This document shows, piece by piece, positions 41,645 through 50,623 of a stretch of 64,000 bases of DNA (the first letter of the stretch is position 1; each line of letters opens with the position of its first letter). The notes below the pieces were generated by a model that worked only from the letters and a program-made list of their open reading frames with translations, had not been told where the DNA came from and did not search any database. A program made the position numbers and the translations under genes. Source of the stretch: Streptomyces sp. NRRL S-646 (GTDB lineage: Bacteria > Actinomycetota > Actinomycetes > Streptomycetales > Streptomycetaceae); NCBI RefSeq assembly GCF_000720765.1, contig NZ_JODC01000001.1:1-64000 (forward strand). The letters are read 5' to 3'.

Positions 41645-43011
41645 GCGAGGACACGATACGCCTGGTCACCATCGGGCGGATATTCCATCGGCGCTGGCGG
41701 CTTCTCGCCGTCCTCGCCGTCGTGGGCGCGCTGGTCGGCTTCGGCGCCTCGGTCGTGGTGTTCCCACCGCGTTACACGGCCTCCGCACCGGTACTGCTGC
41801 CGGGACTGTGGGAGGAGCGCGAGCTGCTCACCCAGGTGGACCTCGCGACCAGTTCGGCGGTGGTCGACCGCGCGGCCGACACCCTGCACTGGTCCGGCGT
41901 CAGCGGCACCGATCTGCGGGACGAGGTGAGCGCCAAGGCCGCGGACGGGAACATCATCACGATCTCGGGTACGGCCGACACCCCGAAGCGCGCGCAGCAG
42001 CTCGCCGACCAGGTGGCCCAGCAATTCGTGCAGTACACCGCGCAGATCGCGGGCAGCGGTACGGACTCCGCAGCAACCACGGCAAACGACGCGTTGCGCA
42101 AGAAGGTCGAGGAGACCAACCGCCGCATCAGCGACCTGGCCAAGGCGGCCGACCCCGGTCAGACCGTGGAGAGCGTGCAGGCCCGCACCGCGCTCGAGAA
42201 CCTGCGCACCTCGCTGGAGGGGGCCATGAAGAAGGTGGCCGAGGCCAACCCGGCGACGAACAAGGCAGGGATGGTCGTCATGGGGCCCGCCGCCCCGCCG
42301 ACCGGCGAGGCGGCGCCGACGAGGGTGCAGCTCATCGTCGGCGGAGCGCTCCTGTTCTTCCTGCTCGCGGTCATCGGCCATCTCGTGGCCGCACGGATGA
42401 ACCGCCGGCTGCGCACCGAACCGGAGATCGCCGCGGCCCTGGGTTCGACGCTCCTGGGCACCGTCGACGTAGCCGGTGAACGGCGCGCGCACCGGCCGGA
42501 AGGCGGCGGCACACGAGCCCGGATCCGCCGACTCCTCGGCGTCGACACCCCATGGGACGTCCCGGCCCTGCAGAAGTCCGGCGACGAGGCCGGCAGACGG
42601 CTCCGCTACCGGCGGGTGTGTGCTCGCCTGAGAGAGCGAGTGCCCTCTGCCCAGCGGCTGCTGGTCGTCGTACCCGACGGCGACGAGATCGCCCGCCGGG
42701 CCGCAGGACAGCTCGTCGCCGAGGCCAGGAGCGGTCCGGCGCTGCGGATGGTGGAGGTCTCGGTGGAGCGCCCGGTGGTGCCGGACCGCGACAACGAGTC
42801 CGGCGCCGTGGTGGTCCTCAGCGCGGACAGCTGGACCGCGGAGGAGCTCGCCGGTATCGCGGAGGCATGCGCGGACGGCAGGCACGAGGTCGTCGGCATC
42901 GTCGTCGCCGACCTGGTCCAGTCCCGCCCCACGCGGTCCGCCGGCCCGCTTCCTGACGACGCCACGCTGGCTCTCGCGGTGCGCGGCCACGCAACGGGAG
43001 GTTCAGCGTGA
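41641..43011 (+). CDS. Chain-length/co-polymerase protein (Wzz-like) with degenerate kinase-like tail
   Basis: A 456-aa membrane protein. Helices at ~20-42 and ~228-250 flank an extracytoplasmic coiled domain (DALRKKVEETNRRISDLAKA). TRVQLIVGGALLFFLLAVIG begins the second helix. The cytoplasmic tail has the order of a BY-kinase domain (RLLVVVPDGDEIARRAAGQL, then AVVVLSADSWTAEELAGI) but no Walker A lysine and no tyrosine cluster. It should set polymer length with the Wzy-like protein. TTG 41641 overlaps the glycosyltransferase stop by four bases. Confidence 0.75.
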   Translation: MSEDTIRLVTIGRIFHRRWRLLAVLAVVGALVGFGASVVVFPPRYTASAPVLLPGLWEERELLTQVDLATSSAVVDRAADTLHWSGVSGTDLRDEVSAKAADGNIITISGTADTPKRAQQLADQVAQQFVQYTAQIAGSGTDSAATTANDALRKKVEETNRRISDLAKAADPGQTVESVQARTALENLRTSLEGAMKKVAEANPATNKAGMVVMGPAAPPTGEAAPTRVQLIVGGALLFFLLAVIGHLVAARMNRRLRTEPEIAAALGSTLLGTVDVAGERRAHRPEGGGTRARIRRLLGVDTPWDVPALQKSGDEAGRRLRYRRVCARLRERVPSAQRLLVVVPDGDEIARRAAGQLVAEARSGPALRMVEVSVERPVVPDRDNESGAVVVLSADSWTAEELAGIAEACADGRHEVVGIVVADLVQSRPTRSAGPLPDDATLALAVRGHATGGSA

Positions 43012-44522
43012 CGACAAGCACGACTTCGGAGTCGTCGGCCACCCCGCTCATCGACCTGCAGGCACTGGTGGTGGCGGTGCGCAGGCGCCGCCGCCTGTGG
43101 ACGGCCACGGCGCTCCTCGGCCTGCTGGCCGGCGCCGCGCTGGCGGTCCTGATGCCGCCGCCGCCCACCGCGGTCACCAAAGTGCTGGTCGCGCACGCGG
43201 AGGACCAGCCGAACGACACCGGAACGCTGATCCGCACCGACGTCCAGCTGCTGCAGACCACGCAGATCGCCGACAAGGCCCTGCAGTCCCTGAAGTCCCC
43301 GGAAAAACCTGAGGACTTCATGAAGGACTACACGGGTGCCGGTCTGACCAACAACCTGCTGCAGATCACAGTGACAGGCGACAGCGACGCACAAGCGGTG
43401 GCCCGCGCCAAGGCGCTGGCCGACTCGTTCATCGCGGACCATGTGCGGCGGATGCGGGACACCGCGCAGGCCGAGGCCAAGGCCCTGCTCGACCAGCGTG
43501 ACCGCATGCGGGTCGAGCTCGCCCAGGTCAACAAGGAGATAGGAAACCGATCGCCGGACAGCGACCCGAAGGCGTCGGCGGGCATCGAGTCGCTCTTCGC
43601 CCGCCGGGCCGAACTCAACTCGCGCATCTCCGACTTCGACCAGCGTGCCGCGGACGCGCGCACCGGCACGCCCCAGGTCATCGCCGGCACGCAGATCGTG
43701 GACACACCGCGAGCGGTGCGCCACTCCCTGCCCAAGGCCCTGGTCACCGAAGCCGCGGTCGGGTTCGTCCTCGGCCTCGTCCTCGGGCTCGCGCTGGCCG
43801 CCGTCGGCACGGTGGTGGCGGACCGCCCCGTGCTGCGCCGGGACATCGCCGCAAACCTGGGCGCCTCGGTCATCGCGGAGCTGCCCCGCCGCTCGGGCAA
43901 GCTGTGGCAGCGCCGACGCACCCGGGTGACCCGCGAACGGCTCACCGCGACCCTGGCCCGCACCGCCGGTGACTTCGCAGAACCGGTGTCGCTGCTGGAA
44001 CTGGGCTGCGCGCGCAGCACCGGCGCGATCGCCCTGGATCTCGCCAGGGCCATGGCGGCACAGGGGCCGGTGACCGTCGTCGACGGTCTGCCCGGCACGC
44101 AGCTCGAAGGCCGCAAAAAGCCAGGAGATCCGACCGTGGTCAGCGGCGAGCGTGCCGCGACCCTGTCGCCTCAGGAGCGCCGGATCGGCGTCGGCTCGGT
44201 GGCGCCCGGCACGGCATGGACCGACCTGCGCCACCTCGGCACCCAGACCGTGCTCGTCGTGCGGGCCGGACACGGCAGCGCCGCCTGGCTGCACACCGTG
44301 GCGCGGCAGCTCGCGGACCAGCGCATCCCGGTGATCGGTGTGGTGCTGATCGACCCCGATCCCCGCGACCGGACCGACGGCACCCTGTGGGACGGGCTGC
44401 ACACCGCGCTGCGCGGCCGTGCCGAGCGGCCGCCCCGGCAGAACGGCACCAACCAGCCGCGGACGGAGCGGCAGCCGATCTGGGCCGCACGCGTCCCGGG
44501 CAACGACCAGGACGGGCGGTAG
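43008..44522 (+). CDS. Second Wzz-like co-polymerase with P-loop-less kinase-like tail
   Basis: A 504-aa protein organised like its upstream neighbour. It has a helix at ~31-49, an extracytoplasmic region with a coiled coil (ALLDQRDRMRVELAQVNKEI), a Pro-containing segment before the second helix (~247-270, VGFVLGLVLGLALAAVGTVV), and a cytoplasmic domain (SLLELGCARSTGAIALDLAR, then TVLVVRAGHGSAAWLH). Where a BY-kinase would have GxGKT this one reads CARSTGAIA, so ATP hydrolysis is not expected. GTG 43008 overlaps the preceding stop as GTGA. The pair may form a hetero-oligomer. Confidence 0.75.
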   Translation: MTTSTTSESSATPLIDLQALVVAVRRRRRLWTATALLGLLAGAALAVLMPPPPTAVTKVLVAHAEDQPNDTGTLIRTDVQLLQTTQIADKALQSLKSPEKPEDFMKDYTGAGLTNNLLQITVTGDSDAQAVARAKALADSFIADHVRRMRDTAQAEAKALLDQRDRMRVELAQVNKEIGNRSPDSDPKASAGIESLFARRAELNSRISDFDQRAADARTGTPQVIAGTQIVDTPRAVRHSLPKALVTEAAVGFVLGLVLGLALAAVGTVVADRPVLRRDIAANLGASVIAELPRRSGKLWQRRRTRVTRERLTATLARTAGDFAEPVSLLELGCARSTGAIALDLARAMAAQGPVTVVDGLPGTQLEGRKKPGDPTVVSGERAATLSPQERRIGVGSVAPGTAWTDLRHLGTQTVLVVRAGHGSAAWLHTVARQLADQRIPVIGVVLIDPDPRDRTDGTLWDGLHTALRGRAERPPRQNGTNQPRTERQPIWAARVPGNDQDGR

Positions 44523-44525
44523 GAC

Positions 44526-46460
44526 ATGTGTGGCATCGCAGGCACTTACCGCTGGCCGGACGGAAAGGTCGTGACCGACCGGCTCACCGAGACCCTCGCC
44601 CACCGCGGTCCGGACGGGGCGGGCCGGTACGGCCACCCCGTCGGTGACGGCGAGGTGCACCTCGGGCACCGCCGCCTTTCCATCATCGACCTGACCGAGA
44701 CCGGCGCCCAGCCGATGGTCTCCGACGGCCTCGCCCTGACGTACAACGGCGAGCTGTACAACGCGCCCGAGTTGCGCGCCGAGCTGGAAGCCTCCGGGGT
44801 GCGCTTCCGCGGCACCTCCGACACCGAGGTGCTCCTTGAGGCCTGGCGGCGCTGGGGCACGGACTGCCTGCCCCGGCTGCGCGGCATGTTCGCGTTCGGG
44901 ATCTTCGACGAGCGCACCGGTGAACTGGTCCTGGCACGCGACCAGTTGGGCATCAAGCCACTGTTCCTGCTCCGGCGCGGCGAGGGCCTGGTGTTCGCCT
45001 CCGAGCTGAAGGCACTCGCCGCCGCGACCGGCGGCAAGCTGGAGGTGGACCACGCGGCGCTGGTGGCCTCGCTGCTGTACTACTGGGTGCCGGACTCACG
45101 GTGCGCGTTCCGCGAGGCGGAGAAGCTGCAGCCGGGCAGCTGGCTGCGGTGCCGGCCCGACGGCCGGGTGGAGCGAGGCCGGTTCTGGGACCTGAAGGAC
45201 ATCGCCGCCGAGGGCCGGGACCGGGCCCGTGCCGGCGAGCAGCCCGACCTGGCCGCCGTCGTCGAGGAGTCCACCCGGCGCCACCTGCTCTCCGACGTAC
45301 CCGTGGCGACCTTCCTCTCCGGCGGCCTCGACTCCAGCTACCTGACCGCCCTGGCGGCCCGCCACCAGCCCGGGATCTCCGCCTACACGATCGGATTCCG
45401 CGCTGAGGACGCCAAGTTCGAGGCGATGCCCGACGACCTGCGCTATGCCCGGCAGGTGGCCCAGCGGTTCGGCGTCGACCTGCACGAGATCGAGATCGCC
45501 CCGAACGTGCTCGATCTGCTGCCGCAGATGACGTACAGCCTGGACGAGCCGATCGGCGACCCTGCCGCGATCAACACGTTCCTGATCTGTACGGCCGCCC
45601 GGGAGGCCGGGGTCAAGGTGATGCTCTCGGGGATGGGTGCCGACGAGCTGTTTGCCGGGTACCGCAAGCACCTGGCCAACCTGATCGCGCTGCGCTACCA
45701 GCGCGTCCCGCGGCCCCTGCGGCGCGGGGTGTCCGCGGCCGTGGGCCGGCTGCCGGTCGCCACGTCCCGCCGGGGGTACCGGTCGGTGCGCTTCGCGAAG
45801 CGGTTCCTCTCCTTCGCCGACCTTCCGGAGGAGACCGCCTTCCGGCGCAGCTACACCATGTACGACCAGGACGAGCTGCTCGCCCTGCTCGATCCGGACC
45901 TGGCCGGGACGGTCGACGACGTACTGACCGAACATCAGGACGTCTACCAGGACAACGACCTCGACGACTTCGTCAACCGCATGTGCCTGACCGACGCCCG
46001 GATGTTCCTGCCGGGCCTCAACCTCACGTACACCGACCGCTCCAGCATGGCCGCGTCGACCGAGGTACGGACGCCGTACGTGGACGTCGAGGTGGTCAAG
46101 GCGGCGTTCGCCTTCCCCGGCGACCGCAAGATCGCCGGACGGCAGGGCAAGGCGGTCCTGAAGGAGGCGGCCACCTCGATCCTGCCCCGGGAGATCGTGT
46201 ACCGGCCCAAGGGCCTGTTCAGCGCCCCGCTGCGGGCCTGGATGAGCCGGGACCTGGCACCACTGGTGCGCGAGGTGGTCAACGACGGCGAGCTCGTCCG
46301 TTCCGGGATCCTGCGCCGCGACGCACTGAAGCGGATGGTCGCCGAGGACGCCGCCGGGCAGCAGGACTTCTCCAAGCATCTGTGGCACGTACTGACGCTC
46401 GAGTACTGGTATCGCGACGCGACCTCTGGGTCCGGCCAGAGCACTCGTTTGACGGCTTAG
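44526..46460 (+). CDS. asnB: AsnB-type glutamine-dependent amidotransferase
   Basis: A 644-aa protein of the asparagine synthase B family. C2 (MCGIAGTYRW) is the glutaminase nucleophile, and the N-terminal domain has AHRGPDGAGRYG, LAHRG-type blocks and YNGELYN. The C-terminal synthase domain has the PP-loop LSGGLDSSYLTAL at ~264-276 and MLSGMGADELFAGYRKH. In polysaccharide loci such proteins are thought to amidate sugar carboxylates, as proposed for WbpS. With a mannuronate-type dehydrogenase three genes upstream, amidation of a uronic acid is the most likely role; making asparagine is the alternative. Confidence 0.85.
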   Translation: MCGIAGTYRWPDGKVVTDRLTETLAHRGPDGAGRYGHPVGDGEVHLGHRRLSIIDLTETGAQPMVSDGLALTYNGELYNAPELRAELEASGVRFRGTSDTEVLLEAWRRWGTDCLPRLRGMFAFGIFDERTGELVLARDQLGIKPLFLLRRGEGLVFASELKALAAATGGKLEVDHAALVASLLYYWVPDSRCAFREAEKLQPGSWLRCRPDGRVERGRFWDLKDIAAEGRDRARAGEQPDLAAVVEESTRRHLLSDVPVATFLSGGLDSSYLTALAARHQPGISAYTIGFRAEDAKFEAMPDDLRYARQVAQRFGVDLHEIEIAPNVLDLLPQMTYSLDEPIGDPAAINTFLICTAAREAGVKVMLSGMGADELFAGYRKHLANLIALRYQRVPRPLRRGVSAAVGRLPVATSRRGYRSVRFAKRFLSFADLPEETAFRRSYTMYDQDELLALLDPDLAGTVDDVLTEHQDVYQDNDLDDFVNRMCLTDARMFLPGLNLTYTDRSSMAASTEVRTPYVDVEVVKAAFAFPGDRKIAGRQGKAVLKEAATSILPREIVYRPKGLFSAPLRAWMSRDLAPLVREVVNDGELVRSGILRRDALKRMVAEDAAGQQDFSKHLWHVLTLEYWYRDATSGSGQSTRLTA

Positions 46461-46479
46461 GAATTTCAGAGGAGTTCGG

Positions 46480-48660
46480 GTGAAGCAGGTAGTACAGAAC
46501 TACAAGAGCGGCGAGCTGGCAGTGCTCGACGTTCCAGTGCCGGGGTGCAAGCCGGGCGGTGTGCTGGTCCGCAGCGCCTACTCGCTGATCTCCACCGGCA
46601 CCGAGATGATGAAGGTGTCCGAGGCCGGCATGTCGATGCTGGGCAAGGCCCGCTCCCGCCCGGACCAGGTGGCCAAGGTCATGCAGAGCGTGGCCACCAA
46701 CGGGGTGCCCGCCACCTACCGCAAGGTGATGGGCAAGCTGGACTCCTACACGCCGCTGGGCTACTCGCTGTGCGGGGTGGTCGAGCAGGTCGGCGCCGGG
46801 ATCGACGACGTGAAGGTCGGCGACCTCGTGGCCTGCGCCGGCAACGAGCACGCGCTGCACGCCGAGCTCAACTGGGTGCCGAAGAACCTCTACACCCCGG
46901 TGCCGGACGGCCTCGCGCCCAGGCACGCGGCCTTCGGCACCGTCGGGTCGATCGCGATGCAGGGCGTCCGCCAGGGCGAGCCGCAGCTCGGCGAAGTGGC
47001 CCTCGTCATCGGCCTCGGGCTGATCGGGCAGCTGGTCGTGCAGCTCCTGGCCGCCGCGGGAGTCCGCGTCGTCGGCGCCGACCCCGACCCGGCGCGCTGC
47101 GAGCTCGCCGAGCGCCTGGGCGCCGCGGCATGCGGCGATCCCGCCTCCGCCGCCGTGGAGAACGCCGTCGCCGAACTCACCGACGGACACGGCGTGGACC
47201 AGGTGTACCTGGCCGCCGGCGGCGGCAGCAACCAGCCCGTCGAGCTGGCCGCCAAGTTGGCCCGGGACCGCGGCCGGGTCGTCGACATCGGCAAGTGCCG
47301 CCTCGACCTGCCGTGGAACGCGTACTACGAGAAGGAACTCGACGTCCGCTTCTCCCGGTCGTACGGCCCCGGACGCTACGACCCGGAGTACGAGCTGGAG
47401 GGCCGCGACTACCCGATCGGCCACGTCCGCTGGACCGAGCGCCGCAACCTGGCCTGCTTCCTCGACCTCGCCGCCCGCGGCAAGGTCGACGTGGAGCCCC
47501 TGATCTCCCATGTCGCCGACTTCGACGACGCCGTCGAGACCTATCAGCGCCTGAAGGACGGCGAACTGAAGGCCATCACCGCACTGTTCCGGTACCCCGA
47601 ACAGGCGGGGGACGCGGAGGAAGCGAAGGCCCCGGTGGTGGCCGTGCCCACCGTGCAGGTGAAGCCGAACCCGGCCCGCGCCACCAGGACTCCGGTGAAG
47701 CTGGCCTTCGTCGGCGCCGGGAACTACGCGACGTCGATGCTGCTGCCGCACCTGGCACAGCGCGAGGGCATCGAGTTGTCGACCGTCGTCACCACGACCG
47801 CGCTGTCCGCGGCCAACGCGCAGCGGAAGTTCGGCTTCACCGAGGCGACCACCGACCTCGACGCCGTACTCGGCGACGAGTCCATCGACGCGGTGTTCGT
47901 GGTCACCCGGCACAGCTCGCACGCCGAACTGACCCGGCAGGCACTGCTGGCCGGCAAGACGGTGTTCGTGGAAAAGCCGCTGGCGCTCACCGAGGACGAA
48001 CTGTCCGGCGTGCTCGCGGCGGTGGAGGAGTCCGGCAACGACCGGCTGCAGGTCGGCTTCAACCGCCGCTTCGCACCGCTGCTGCAGGAGGCCAGGAAGC
48101 AGTTCGGTGCCCGGACCGGACCGGCGAGCCTGCGCTACCTGGTCAACGCGGGCCAACTGCAGCACGGCAGCTGGTACCTCCAGCAGGGCACCGAGGGCTC
48201 GCGGTTCGCCGGCGAGGGCGGACACTTCATCGACACGGCGAGCTGGCTGCTCGACGCCGACCCGGTCTCCGTCTACGCCGTCGCCCCGTCCGGCAACGAG
48301 GACCTGCAGGTCGTCCTGCGCTACCCCGACGGGTCCACCGCCACCATCAGCTACGTCACCACCGGCGCGGCCGGCTTCCCCAAGGAGACGCTGGATCTGG
48401 TCGCCGACGGCAAGGTGCTGCGGCTCGACGACTTCGTCCGCGCCTCGGTCTACGGCCGCAAGAAGTGGGTCAGTTCACGCCTGCCCAAGGCCCGCGACAA
48501 GGGCCAGAATGCCGAACTGGCGTCGTTCATCAAGGCCGTGCGGACCGGCGGACCGATGCCGGTGTCGCTGCAGTCGCTGGTCGCCACCACGGCGGCCACC
48601 CTCGCCGTGCAGGCCGGCCTGGCCGGCGGCGCGCCGGTGACGTTGGAGAACGCACGATGA
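46480..48660 (+). CDS. Bi-domain oxidoreductase: zinc-alcohol-dehydrogenase-like plus Gfo/Idh/MocA
   Basis: A 726-aa fusion. Residues ~1-375 resemble a medium-chain dehydrogenase (YSLISTGTEMMKVSEAG, LGYSLCGVVEQVGAGIDDVK, cofactor motif ALVIGLGLIGQLVVQLL). Residues ~406-726 are a Gfo/Idh/MocA enzyme (VKLAFVGAGNYATSMLLPHL, VTRHSSHAELTRQALL, E498-K499-P500 in VFVEKPLAL). It presumably oxidises, reduces or epimerises a sugar nucleotide or an intermediate of the polymer. GTG 46480 has a GAGGAG site. This fusion is often found beside AsnB-type and heparinase-type genes in bacterial polysaccharide loci, as here. Confidence 0.85.
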   Translation: MKQVVQNYKSGELAVLDVPVPGCKPGGVLVRSAYSLISTGTEMMKVSEAGMSMLGKARSRPDQVAKVMQSVATNGVPATYRKVMGKLDSYTPLGYSLCGVVEQVGAGIDDVKVGDLVACAGNEHALHAELNWVPKNLYTPVPDGLAPRHAAFGTVGSIAMQGVRQGEPQLGEVALVIGLGLIGQLVVQLLAAAGVRVVGADPDPARCELAERLGAAACGDPASAAVENAVAELTDGHGVDQVYLAAGGGSNQPVELAAKLARDRGRVVDIGKCRLDLPWNAYYEKELDVRFSRSYGPGRYDPEYELEGRDYPIGHVRWTERRNLACFLDLAARGKVDVEPLISHVADFDDAVETYQRLKDGELKAITALFRYPEQAGDAEEAKAPVVAVPTVQVKPNPARATRTPVKLAFVGAGNYATSMLLPHLAQREGIELSTVVTTTALSAANAQRKFGFTEATTDLDAVLGDESIDAVFVVTRHSSHAELTRQALLAGKTVFVEKPLALTEDELSGVLAAVEESGNDRLQVGFNRRFAPLLQEARKQFGARTGPASLRYLVNAGQLQHGSWYLQQGTEGSRFAGEGGHFIDTASWLLDADPVSVYAVAPSGNEDLQVVLRYPDGSTATISYVTTGAAGFPKETLDLVADGKVLRLDDFVRASVYGRKKWVSSRLPKARDKGQNAELASFIKAVRTGGPMPVSLQSLVATTAATLAVQAGLAGGAPVTLENAR

Positions 48661-50615
48661 CCATGAGCGCGGGCTGGTACCTGCGGCGGCTGTCCCGAAT
48701 GGGACCGCAGGAGGTCGCGGGCCGGGTGGGCGACACGGTGCGCAGACGGCGGTGGCGGTCCGCGCCGCCGGCCTGCCCGAGCGTGGCCGGCGCCCGGTTC
48801 ACCGCGGTACTGCCCGCCGAGGCGATCGCCGCAGTGCCGCCGGACGCCGCGAAACGCCTGACGGCCGAGGCGGACCGGCTGATGGACGGGCACGTCGAGT
48901 ACTTCGGGGTGGTCCGCGACGACCTCGTCGACCCGGACTGGTGGTACGACCCGAAGACCGGGCGCCGGGCCCCGTCCGGCTACGCCTTCGACGTGCCGTA
49001 CCGCAGTGAGGAAGCGGTCGGGGACATCAAGCAGATCTGGGAGCTGTCCCGGCACCACTACCTCACCCAGCTCGCCGCCGCCTATGCGATCACCGGGGAC
49101 GAGCGGTACGCCGAGCGCGTGGCCGAGCACCTGCGGTCGTGGTGGGCGGCCAACCCGCCGCTGCGCGGCGTCCATTGGGTCAGCGGCATCGAGCTGGGTA
49201 TCAGGCTGCTGTCCTGGGTGTGGGTGCGCCGGCTGCTCGACGGCTGGCAGGGCGCGGCCGCGCTGTTCGAGGACAACCCGGTGGCGCTGAACCAGATCTG
49301 GCACCACCAGCGCTGGCTGGCCGCCTTCCCCAGCCGGGGGTCGTCGGCGAACAACCACGTCATCGCCGAGGCCGCCGGGCAGTTCGCCGCGGCCTGCGCG
49401 TTCGGCTGGTTCCCCGCCTCGGAGCGCTGGCGGGCCGACGCCCTGCGGTCGCTGGAGCGCCATCTGCGCAGCAACACCTTCCTCTCCGGCCTCAACCGTG
49501 AGCTGGCCTCCGAGTACCACGGCCTGGTGCTGGAACTCGGCCTGGCCGCGCTGGCCGAGGCGGACGCCGCAGGCGTGCCGGTCCCCGGGACCGTGCGTCT
49601 GGTGCTGCTGCGGATGACCGACGCGCTCGCGGCCGTCGTGGACAACCGGCTGCGGCCGCCGCGCCAGGGCGACGCGGACGACGGGCACGGTCTGATCCTG
49701 GACGGCGCCGGCACCGACCGCTGGGGCTCGTTGCTTTCCACCGGGGAGGCGGTGTTCGGCCGGCTCGACTGGTGGCCGTCGGTGACCGGCACCGACGTGC
49801 GCACCCCGTTGCTGGCCGCGCTCATCCGGCCGTATCAGAAAAACGGAACCGGACCGGCCGTGTCCCGCCCGGCAGGCCGGCCGGGTCACTTCGCCGATGC
49901 GGGCATGACCATCCTGCGCGGCCCGGAGGAGATCTGGTGCCGCTGCGACGGTGGCCCGCACGGCTTCCTGTCCATCGCCGCGCACGCCCACGCGGACGCG
50001 CTGTCCGTGGAGGTCCGGCACGACGGGGTCGACGTGCTCGCCGACCCGGGGACGTACTGCTACCACGGGCAGCCGGAGTGGCGGCAGTACTTCCGCTCGA
50101 CCCTCGGCCACAACACCCTCGAGCTGGACGGCGACGACCAGTCCGTCTCCGGCGGCCCGTTCCTGTGGACCCGGCATGCCGAGAGCCGCGTCCTGGTAGC
50201 GGACGCGTCCGGCGAGGGGGCGGCCCGCTGGATCGCGGAGCACGACGGTTACCAGGGCTCGGTGCACCGCCGCCAGGTGGAACTCACGGCCGAGAGCCAG
50301 GAGTTGAAGGTGGTCGACGAGGTGCGCGGCCCGGGCGGGGCCGTGCGTCTGGCCTTCCACCTCGGCCCGGCGATCACCGCGGACCTGGTGGACAACCGGG
50401 CCGAGCTCACCTGGACCCTGGACGGCGAGGACCGCCGCGCGGTGCTCGACCTGCCCGGACAGCTGTCCTGGCAGGCGCATCGCGGCGAGACCGATCCACC
50501 ACTGGGCTGGTACTCCGCGGGATTCGGGCGCAAGGAACCCGCCACCACTCTGGTCGGCACCGGCTTCACCAACGGCACGGAGGGCTTCACCACCGTGCTC
50601 AGGTTCCGCGGCTAG
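48657..50615 (+). CDS. Heparinase II/III-family protein
   Basis: A 652-aa protein without an obvious signal peptide. Residues ~60-330 form an alpha/alpha toroid (WELSRHHYLTQLAAAYAITG, SSANNHVIAEAAGQFAAACA, ASEYHGLVLELGLAALAEAD). The C-terminal half is the beta-sandwich of the heparinase II/III superfamily, with HAHADALSVEVRHDGVDVLA, DPGTYCYHGQPEWRQYFRS and LGHNTLELDG holding the conserved His/Tyr region. Such enzymes cleave uronic-acid-containing chains by elimination, so it may edit or trim the polymer. ATG 48657 overlaps the upstream stop as ATGA. The apparent absence of a signal peptide is odd for a lyase acting on an exported chain. Confidence 0.85.
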   Translation: MTMSAGWYLRRLSRMGPQEVAGRVGDTVRRRRWRSAPPACPSVAGARFTAVLPAEAIAAVPPDAAKRLTAEADRLMDGHVEYFGVVRDDLVDPDWWYDPKTGRRAPSGYAFDVPYRSEEAVGDIKQIWELSRHHYLTQLAAAYAITGDERYAERVAEHLRSWWAANPPLRGVHWVSGIELGIRLLSWVWVRRLLDGWQGAAALFEDNPVALNQIWHHQRWLAAFPSRGSSANNHVIAEAAGQFAAACAFGWFPASERWRADALRSLERHLRSNTFLSGLNRELASEYHGLVLELGLAALAEADAAGVPVPGTVRLVLLRMTDALAAVVDNRLRPPRQGDADDGHGLILDGAGTDRWGSLLSTGEAVFGRLDWWPSVTGTDVRTPLLAALIRPYQKNGTGPAVSRPAGRPGHFADAGMTILRGPEEIWCRCDGGPHGFLSIAAHAHADALSVEVRHDGVDVLADPGTYCYHGQPEWRQYFRSTLGHNTLELDGDDQSVSGGPFLWTRHAESRVLVADASGEGAARWIAEHDGYQGSVHRRQVELTAESQELKVVDEVRGPGGAVRLAFHLGPAITADLVDNRAELTWTLDGEDRRAVLDLPGQLSWQAHRGETDPPLGWYSAGFGRKEPATTLVGTGFTNGTEGFTTVLRFRG

Positions 50616-50623
50616 GGGGGCAC

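Noticed and set aside
46545..48656. Long N-terminal extension of the heparinase-like frame.
   Set aside because: It is the shadow of the bi-domain oxidoreductase in another frame; the real gene begins at ATG 48657, which overlaps the upstream stop.
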